Shown here one piece after another: positions 33,075 through 39,257 of a stretch of DNA of 64,000 bases. This DNA comes from Leisingera daeponensis DSM 23529 (GTDB taxonomy: Bacteria > Pseudomonadota > Alphaproteobacteria > Rhodobacterales > Rhodobacteraceae): positions 1,860,225-1,924,224 of the forward strand of contig NZ_KI421500.1 of assembly GCF_000473145.1 (NCBI RefSeq), read 5' to 3'. The first letter of the stretch is position 1, and every line of letters starts with the position of its first letter. The position numbers were made by a program, and so were the translations under genes. A model generated the notes under the pieces. It ran no database searches. It was not told the DNA's origin and saw only the letters and a program-made list of their open reading frames with translations.

Positions 33075-35659
33075 CTGAACCCGAAGTCAATGACATTGAC
33101 AGCAATGAACAGCCGCAGCTCCGTGTAGGCTCGCACGTCCTCGTTCAACTGGGAAGCGAATTGGTTACCGACGTTGAACAGGCGATACTTGAGTGCGTTA
33201 AAAATTCTTACGATGCAGATTCACCTGGTTGCCAAATAACTATCGATACGCGCGAAGAAGGATATATTCAGAACACAGGTTCGGCATCAGATTTAAGTCG
33301 CTTTATTGTACCAGCGGAGAATGTACTCGTAAGCCTCTTTCAGAAAGACGGAAAGCCCATAGACGTTAACACCATTAGTGCAGATGAAGAGGCCATTCGC
33401 AGGCTTGACTACGTCGGCTCCATATCGATTGAGGACACCGGAAATGGACTTAGTGAAGAACAACTTAAGAACACATGGCTGGTAATTAGTGGCTCTCAAA
33501 AACGTTCCCTTTCAGGCCCGAAGATGAAGACGGCCTTGGGACGAACACCGCTAGGAGATAAGGGCGTCGGCCGCCTCGGCACTATGCGATTAGGTGACAT
33601 CCTTGTTATCGAAACGTCCAAGTCGCCGATGGAAAAGATTGCAAAAGCTGTATTTCGCTGGGGCGATTGTGATGTTGCAGATACAGTTGACCAAATTCCG
33701 GTCAGCATAACAAGTATTGAAAATACGAAAGGGTTCAAAGGGACAAAAGTATCTGTTTTAGGCTTGCGTGATATATCAGAATGGCGCAAGCCAAGCCGCG
33801 GATCAACTATTGCCCGCAGTATGGCAAGCCTAATCTCGCCATTTGAAGTGACTTCTTCCTTCCCGGTTTCAATTTCATTAGACGGCGCAGATCACTCACT
33901 CGTCGCTGTAACCAACGAAATACTTTCAAAAGCAGTAGCTAAATTTGACTTTAAGTGGTCGCATCACGACGACGGTCAAGTACGCCTCAAAGCAAACGCA
34001 TATTTTCGGAAAAACCTCTTCAACAGCACCCAAACTAAAAGCCAAAAGCGAAGAACAGAGATCGCATTTGGGAAGGACGGAGGACGCGGCTTTCACCAAG
34101 CATTAAGCAAGATTCCACGCACCCGTGGATACGTTATTGAACCATACAATGCAGGTGCTGCCTGGTTCATTGAGTTAGAACAGTCATTTGATTGGGCTGA
34201 AGTAGTCGTCGGTCAGGATGAAGCCGTAGAAGATCCCGGTCCATTCACTGGGTCGTTCTACTTCTTCAGTTTAAAAGATTTTGAGAGCAATAGAGATGCA
34301 GCAGTTACCGGCACGACAGCAACCCGCCAACTAATTAAAGAAATATCAGGAATTACAATTCTCCGTGACGGTTTTCGTGTCAGGTCTCCAGGCGATTGGC
34401 TAAATATGGCATCTGAATCCACGTCAGGCAGTTCTTATGGTCTCCGCCCCGAAAATACACTGGGTTACTTTGAATTGACTGGGGAACATAATTTCCTGCT
34501 CACCGAGAAGTCGGACCGAGAGGGTTTCGTCGAGAACCCGCCTTACCGTGGCTTTTTGCAGATTGCACAAACTTGCCGAAAGTTCGCAACAGACTCAATG
34601 GAAAGTTTTCGTCGTGCAGCCATTGCCTATGCCGACAATCTGGAGGAACAAGAGGCGCAGAAAACCGGCAGGCCAGTTGACCCAATAGTGCATTTGCAGA
34701 AGACACTCGCAGATACAGCCGGTGTGCGCGACTTGGTGATCAAACAGGCCTCCAGTCTACATCGGGATCTGGCTGATCTGAATATTAAGTCCGTCGATGA
34801 AGACACGGCAAAAGCGTTGCGTTTGGCGAACACGGCTATGAGCGCTATTGAACAAGTGAAAGATAAACTGTCGCCTACAGTTGAGCAGATTGACAGCCTT
34901 CGACGTGTTCGAGAGGACATTGATGATCAACGTGACCAGGTTGTTTCGCTTTTCGAGAGCGCTGCTGTGGGACTAAGCGCACGCGGGTTGGCACACGAGG
35001 TTCGAACGCACCTGACTGAAATCCGGCAGCAAACCAAGGCACTACAAAAGGCATCAGAGCGTGGTACTTCGCTGCAGCCCATGCTGCGGTCTATCCGCGG
35101 ATCTTGTTCCGCAATTTCAAGCGCTGCGGCACTGATTGACCCCATGCTACCTAGAACCCGAGCAATTAAGGAGCAAATAAACTTAGGGGACTTCATCAAT
35201 GAATACATTGCAGGTCGCAAGCTATCAATGGAGCGGTACGAAATCCGCGCCGTGGTTTCTCCCAACGTGTCAACCACAGTGCGGATGAACCGATCAAGGT
35301 TGCTGCAGGTTGTCGACAATATGGTCCAGAACAGCATCTATTGGCTACGGAACTCAAATTTAAACGACCATGCATCACCAGAGCGAACGATAAATTTCGA
35401 AGTTTTGCCGACCGGCCTAGCTATTTGGGATACGGGGCCAGGTGTAAATGAGAAGGTAGAAGAATCTTTGTTTGAGATGTTTGTTTCAACCAAATTGGAT
35501 AGCAGGGCAGGACAAGGGCTTGGACTTTTTATCGTGTCCCAATTGCTGGAAATCGACGGATGTAGCGCTTCCTTGTCGGAGGAGAGAAATTCTCGCGGGA
35601 AAAGATTTAAGTTTTTGGTCGATCTTTCATCGGTATTGAGCGGAGACGGTCAAAAATGA
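33071..35659 (+). CDS. Double-GHKL protein: Hsp90-like ATPase plus histidine kinase
   Basis: This 862-residue soluble protein has two GHKL ATPase domains. The first, residues 20-260, is Hsp90/MORC-like, with AILECVKNSYDAD (N-box), SIEDTGNGL and PLGDKGVGRLG. The last 250 residues form a histidine kinase, with the H-box ARGLAHEVRTHLTEI (His near 642), the N-box VVDNMVQNSIYWL, G1 WDTGPGV and G2 GQGLGLFIV. Between them lie about 350 residues without a family I recognise and a coiled-coil-like stretch. It looks like a sensor that couples an ATP-clamp domain to phosphotransfer. It overlaps both neighbours by 4 bp, and the partner is probably the receiver-like protein downstream. Confidence 0.82.
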   Translation: MTEPEVNDIDSNEQPQLRVGSHVLVQLGSELVTDVEQAILECVKNSYDADSPGCQITIDTREEGYIQNTGSASDLSRFIVPAENVLVSLFQKDGKPIDVNTISADEEAIRRLDYVGSISIEDTGNGLSEEQLKNTWLVISGSQKRSLSGPKMKTALGRTPLGDKGVGRLGTMRLGDILVIETSKSPMEKIAKAVFRWGDCDVADTVDQIPVSITSIENTKGFKGTKVSVLGLRDISEWRKPSRGSTIARSMASLISPFEVTSSFPVSISLDGADHSLVAVTNEILSKAVAKFDFKWSHHDDGQVRLKANAYFRKNLFNSTQTKSQKRRTEIAFGKDGGRGFHQALSKIPRTRGYVIEPYNAGAAWFIELEQSFDWAEVVVGQDEAVEDPGPFTGSFYFFSLKDFESNRDAAVTGTTATRQLIKEISGITILRDGFRVRSPGDWLNMASESTSGSSYGLRPENTLGYFELTGEHNFLLTEKSDREGFVENPPYRGFLQIAQTCRKFATDSMESFRRAAIAYADNLEEQEAQKTGRPVDPIVHLQKTLADTAGVRDLVIKQASSLHRDLADLNIKSVDEDTAKALRLANTAMSAIEQVKDKLSPTVEQIDSLRRVREDIDDQRDQVVSLFESAAVGLSARGLAHEVRTHLTEIRQQTKALQKASERGTSLQPMLRSIRGSCSAISSAAALIDPMLPRTRAIKEQINLGDFINEYIAGRKLSMERYEIRAVVSPNVSTTVRMNRSRLLQVVDNMVQNSIYWLRNSNLNDHASPERTINFEVLPTGLAIWDTGPGVNEKVEESLFEMFVSTKLDSRAGQGLGLFIVSQLLEIDGCSASLSEERNSRGKRFKFLVDLSSVLSGDGQK

Positions 35660-37437
35660 ATATTTCTGAAGCTTTGAGCTGTTTGCGCGTAAACCGTGTG
35701 GTTTGGATTGATGACCATTTCAACCAAACCGCTGAATCTTTAGGTAAGATGCTGGCGGAAAACGTGGAAACGACCAAGGAATGTGGCTTTCCAGAACTGT
35801 CAGAGTCGTTAGCATCATTCGAGTATGATGAAGAACAAGCTACATTTCAGATCATCCAAGCTCTTACTGACATAAGCCAAGAACGCCGAGACCAAATCCT
35901 TGAGGAGTATCTCGCCAAAGAGGATGAAATGGAACCTGGTGCGGTGAAGGAACTGAACGCCAACGAAGTAGAACAAGTATGCAACCTTCTTGGAGTGTCA
36001 ACCAATGATCGCTGGCCCTTTGAAAACTACGAAGAAAAATTAAAGCAGCTTTGCGAGGAAGGCGATGAGCATGTATGCTACATGATCGACCTAAAAGCGA
36101 GCCGAGGCGCAGTGGACGATACCACTGGACTAGAGGTCGTAGCCGCATTGCATACCTTTGGTTCGAAGGGAACCGCTTTTATCTTAACTCATGAAGCCAC
36201 GGTGAAAACTGAGGCTAATAAAGAAGAAGCACTTCTGAATAGTCTTCATGAAAAGAAAGTTGATGTTCCGCTGTGCGTTGTATCGAAGACGCGGCTAGCT
36301 CCAGATGATGACGACCCGGTCGAAGTTGATGAAGCGCTCCGGGTTGCCATCAAACGAGCAGGAATAAGAAAAAATATTCACGAGATTCTCCGTTCCGCGA
36401 AACAGGTTGTCGAAAGCTCGTTTGAAGGTGCGATGAACGATCTTACCAGGATTGCACCTGAGCAATTTGAGAAGTTTGCGGTCGACAAAGCCTATGCAGA
36501 AGGTGTGTCGGAAACTCATGTAATTGAGAGAGCGGTGACGGCGCGCCTATCTCAGGGCATTAGGGAACTCTTCGCCAGCGACGCGCGAGCCCAGACTGTG
36601 GCGCAGAATCTGCGGCGGCTGCGGAGCATCCCGCTTGCGGAAACAAAAATACTGCCTGACCGAAGGCTGGCAGCTTTCCACGAGGCGGAAATTTGGGAAG
36701 ATGGAGGCTTCCTAAATGCTAGCTACTCTCAGCTCGTATGCGGAGACGTTTTCAGTACGACATCAGGAAAGAAAACTTGGTTTGTGCTTTTAGCTCCTCC
36801 GTGTGATTTAGCATTGCGCAACACTGGGCGGAGAGGTCTAGAAACAGCGACCCTTATTCCTATTCGACACCTGACGGCTAGCGTCAAGCAGGCTGAGAGT
36901 CATTACCGATTACCCTTCACATTAAAGAACAAACGTTGGTACTGCTCTCTAAGAGAGGCAGCACCTGTTCGCTTGGCCACGTTAGACTTAGCCACTTTCC
37001 GAGATGATGGTTGCGTTAGAGTGGACCACGACCAAATAAAACCTGATGGCCTAATGGACGGTCAATCTGCTATTTACGAAGAAAGAACATCTTTGTGGCG
37101 TGAATACGCCGCAACCAGGAAGGAAATTAAGTCGAAGTTAAAAGGCTCCTACGAAGAACCCTTGCAGCTTGTCTTTGCAGCACCCGAGGGTTTTAACACC
37201 ATCAAAAGCGGTAAGGTTATACACAATAATAGTGAACAGGCAATTGCGTGGCCGTTGCAGAGAATTGGGCGAATTCGAATGCCGTACGCATCCGCAATTC
37301 TCAATAGCTTCATGGGGCGAATGAGTAGACCCGCGTTCGAGATTGACTATATCGCCGATATCAGTGAGACGCCCTCAACTGCCCCCTCCTCTTCAAAGGG
37401 CGTAGAAAATTTGGACAGAGGAGTGTCAGCAGAATGA
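35656..37437 (+). CDS. Receiver-like protein with unknown C-terminal effector domain
   Basis: This 593-residue protein starts with a divergent response-regulator receiver: acidic pair D19/D20 in RVVWIDDHFN, probable phosphoacceptor D145 in CYMIDLKASRG, switch Thr178 in FILTHE and Lys211 in VVSKTRL. A helical insertion of about 90 residues lies after the first strand. The C-terminal 250 residues hold QLVCGDVFSTTSGKKTWFVL and LLAPPCDLALRN, a conserved-looking Cys-Asp motif of unknown function. It is not a standard DNA-binding output. Coupled by a 4-bp overlap to the kinase gene, it is likely the effector of the module. No function can be named. Confidence 0.75.
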   Translation: MNISEALSCLRVNRVVWIDDHFNQTAESLGKMLAENVETTKECGFPELSESLASFEYDEEQATFQIIQALTDISQERRDQILEEYLAKEDEMEPGAVKELNANEVEQVCNLLGVSTNDRWPFENYEEKLKQLCEEGDEHVCYMIDLKASRGAVDDTTGLEVVAALHTFGSKGTAFILTHEATVKTEANKEEALLNSLHEKKVDVPLCVVSKTRLAPDDDDPVEVDEALRVAIKRAGIRKNIHEILRSAKQVVESSFEGAMNDLTRIAPEQFEKFAVDKAYAEGVSETHVIERAVTARLSQGIRELFASDARAQTVAQNLRRLRSIPLAETKILPDRRLAAFHEAEIWEDGGFLNASYSQLVCGDVFSTTSGKKTWFVLLAPPCDLALRNTGRRGLETATLIPIRHLTASVKQAESHYRLPFTLKNKRWYCSLREAAPVRLATLDLATFRDDGCVRVDHDQIKPDGLMDGQSAIYEERTSLWREYAATRKEIKSKLKGSYEEPLQLVFAAPEGFNTIKSGKVIHNNSEQAIAWPLQRIGRIRMPYASAILNSFMGRMSRPAFEIDYIADISETPSTAPSSSKGVENLDRGVSAE

Positions 37438-37836
37438 CTGTCTAATTCCGCGATCAACACCGGAATGTAATTGTGCCGAGGCCTCAGTTGAAAACAATAG
37501 GATATCTTCGGCATGGACAAGCAAATTAGGGCAATGTTTCAAAAAGAAGCGCGGCCCAACCAGATTCTGCTTGAGCTGCTGCGCCCGGAGGCTGCTCAAA
37601 CTGACGTGATGGGATAATTGCGGCGAAGGCAGCACTCAGGCGCTCAATCAGGGGCAACCAGCGCTCTCCGCAGGTGCCCCCACACACCAGGCGCGTCTTC
37701 TTGATGGTCCAGGGGGCGTCCCTACACCTCAGGGAACCGTTCCAGGATGCGCAACGCCTCATCGGTGATGTAGTGGTCCTGGTCAGGCATATGTGGCTCC
37801 TTTTCTATGGCGTGAGAGGATGGAGAAACTTTGTGC
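37438..37836. other. Gene-poor stretch with possible decayed gene
   Basis: About 400 bp between the receiver-like gene and the AAA+ ATPase. On the minus strand a 21-codon frame (MPDQDHYITDEALRILERF, then PEV and stop) starts just after the ATPase stop. Another frame (37526-37762) contains TRLVCGGTCGERWLPLIERL. These may be pieces of one broken gene, but I cannot identify it. Confidence 0.35.
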
Positions 37837-38934
37837 TCAATGACGGATTCCAGCCCTCTCCATCGCTTCACCCCTGGTCAGCATCCGGATGACATGCCGA
37901 AGGTTAAGTTCCGCACCGCGTCCGGCGATTTCCAACGCTTCGGCCACTGCCGCGACCGACGCCTGCGTCAATCCACGCCGGCAGCCCTCACGGCGAGCAA
38001 AAGCGGCGAGTTCGGATACTGAAACTGGCGGGAGGCGGATGACCTCCAGGCGGCTTAGCAAAGGGGCTGGTAAAGTGACCAAGGTGTTGGAGGTCAGCAC
38101 CCAGCTGATCCATGACATGTCGAAACCCACCTGGTAAAAGGGGCACTGCCAGGAAGCTGACGAAGATGGCTCCAGGAGGGACAGCAGCCCCTCGGTAAGT
38201 CCGAAGCAGTTTCCTTTGGTCGAAGTTGCTACCCCGGCCTTTTCCACTTCATCCACAACGACCACCGGGTTCGCAATCAGGTGCTTCAGGATCGTCATCA
38301 AAGGGCGCCCCGGCTGCGCGTTGGACCAGCCGCGCTGAGAGCCCACGATACCGAACGACGCTTGCTCCGCCGTCGCCTCCACACCACAGCGGGGCACGCC
38401 AAGTGCGTTGCTCAGCTGACGGGCCCACATGCTCTTTCCAATTCCAGGAGGACCGTCCAGCAGCACCGGATGCAGGCGGAAGCCTGCATCCCCATTGCGG
38501 ACTGAGCGCCGCATGGACTTCCAAAGAAGATCGGTCGCAGGCGCCATCCAAGGCATATCGGCGTGGATCCCGGCAGCGATTTCATCCGCATGGTGCTCTG
38601 TCCCGATCCGGATCAGGCCCACACCGTTGCGCAGAACCTCCAAGGCTCTCCGGTCGTCGAGTTTGAGGTGGGAGAGACCTGCGGCCGCTGCCCGCCGTTC
38701 CGCCAGCCTGCTCACCCGGCGGTCCACGCGATCCTGACCTTCGCGCCCGAGACCGATCTGCATCAATTCGGTTTCCCACCGAAGGCGGTCATCACGATCC
38801 TCAGGGTCCGGAGGCACGATACCGCGTTCGAGCGCGCGGCGTGTTTTCAGGAACCGTTCCAGGCGCTGCCGAATTGCCCGCCGGTCTTTGTCGGCATTGT
38901 GGAACTCTGCTTCGATGAACTTGATCTTGGACAT
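37837..38934 (-). CDS. Lon-like AAA+ ATPase without protease domain
   Basis: This 365-residue protein has an N-terminal helical and charged region (1-130) and one AAA+ domain: Walker A LLDGPPGIGKSMWARQL, Walker B NPVVVVDEVEKAG, and Lon-type FYQVGFDMSWISWVLTSN with TLPAPLLSRLEVIRL. The C-terminal lid helices are present but the Ser-Lys protease domain of Lon is missing. It is the first gene inside the transposon's right end and reads inward. A GGGAAAGGG site precedes the ATG. Its role is unknown; a part in element maintenance or in cargo defence are both possible. Confidence 0.82.
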   Translation of the reverse strand: MSKIKFIEAEFHNADKDRRAIRQRLERFLKTRRALERGIVPPDPEDRDDRLRWETELMQIGLGREGQDRVDRRVSRLAERRAAAAGLSHLKLDDRRALEVLRNGVGLIRIGTEHHADEIAAGIHADMPWMAPATDLLWKSMRRSVRNGDAGFRLHPVLLDGPPGIGKSMWARQLSNALGVPRCGVEATAEQASFGIVGSQRGWSNAQPGRPLMTILKHLIANPVVVVDEVEKAGVATSTKGNCFGLTEGLLSLLEPSSSASWQCPFYQVGFDMSWISWVLTSNTLVTLPAPLLSRLEVIRLPPVSVSELAAFARREGCRRGLTQASVAAVAEALEIAGRGAELNLRHVIRMLTRGEAMERAGIRH

Positions 38935-39061
38935 AGCTGGCCCTTTCCCGGCGCGCCGCGCCGTCTGGCCCCCGATTGCACACTGTGCGATCGGGGAATT
39001 GAAGGAAAGAACCTGGCCAGGTTTGAGCTTCAGTCCTGCTCAATACGGCCATTTCAGTCAA
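38801..39061 (-). CDS. Short reading frame at transposon right end (possible peptide)
   Basis: A TTG-initiated frame whose first 29 codons (VLSRTEAQTWPGSFLQFP and on) match the frame at 4628 in the older element end, with almost only third-position changes between them. The frame runs into the start of the AAA+ ATPase gene in another phase, so only about 30 codons may be meaningful. Function unknown; it could be a leader peptide for the ATPase gene. Confidence 0.3.
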   Translation of the reverse strand: MTEMAVLSRTEAQTWPGSFLQFPDRTVCNRGPDGAARRERASYVQDQVHRSRVPQCRQRPAGNSAAPGTVPENTPRARTRYRASGP

Positions 39062-39126
39062 CAGGTGGCGCTGATCTTCGGAGGGGAAACGGATCCCTTC
39101 AGCATGCAGAAGGCAGAGATCACATA

Positions 39127-39237
39127 AGTCATTGTTTTAAAACAAAACCACCGGCCGAAAATCGGCCGGTGGCAATTAACCTCGTGTCAGAATGGCAGAA
39201 AACCCCCATCAATGGCAGTTATTTCTTGGGTCCGACA
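39127..39237. repeat. Right transposon end with TnsB-like binding sites
   Basis: Reading inward (minus strand) from TGTCGG at 39237, TGCCATT sites occur at 39217-39211 and 39197-39191, a TTGCCA site at 39175-39170, and a weaker one near 39135-39127. The first site sits 20 bp from the terminus, as at the left end, and shares TGCCATTGATG with it. Confidence 0.85.
39135..39172 (-). terminator. Terminator inside the transposon right end, serving nrdJ
   Basis: Arms CCACCGGCCGA (39148-39158) and TCGGCCGGTGG (39162-39172) form an 11-bp stem. Downstream on the minus strand comes TTTTGTTTT. It lies about 85 bp past the nrdJ stop and faces nrdJ transcription, so the element supplies a terminator to its host gene. 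Confidence 0.82.
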
Positions 39238-39242
39238 AACTC
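39238..39242. repeat. Right target-site duplication AACTC
   Basis: Exact copy of the 5 bp at 4803-4807, abutting the right terminal CCGACA. It lies 15 bp beyond the nrdJ stop codon. Confidence 0.92.
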
Positions 39243-39257
39243 CAACACTGCTTCGCC

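Larger units (their letters stand above)
4808..39237. mobile_element. Tn7-like transposon inserted downstream of nrdJ, 34,430 bp
   Basis: Both termini begin TGTCGG reading inward and carry TGCCATTGATG with its TGCCATT core starting 20 bp from the end (4828-4834 on the left, 39211-39217 inverted on the right). Perfect 5-bp repeats AACTC flank the element. It encodes TnsA, TnsB, TnsC and TniQ/TnsD homologues at the left side. The right end lies 20 bp past the nrdJ stop codon. Unlike Tn7, where tnsA lies next to the att-proximal end and the operon reads inward, here the operon sits at the att-distal end and reads outward, with about 28 kb of cargo between tnsA and the right end. Cargo includes an NRPS cluster, a methyltransferase/kinase module, IS66 and IS21 debris, and an AAA+ ATPase. 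No CRISPR array or cas gene is present. Confidence 0.92.

Noticed and set aside
4808..39237. CRISPR-associated transposon (CAST)
   Set aside because: No repeat-spacer array and no cas gene is visible in the element; a long TniQ next to a fixed gene end explains targeting better.
39185..39237. A 53-bp mini-element bounded by TGTCAG and CCGACA
   Set aside because: The exact AACTC duplications and matching end structure at 4808 show that CCGACA is the terminus of the large element; TGTCAG is an internal TnsB-like site.
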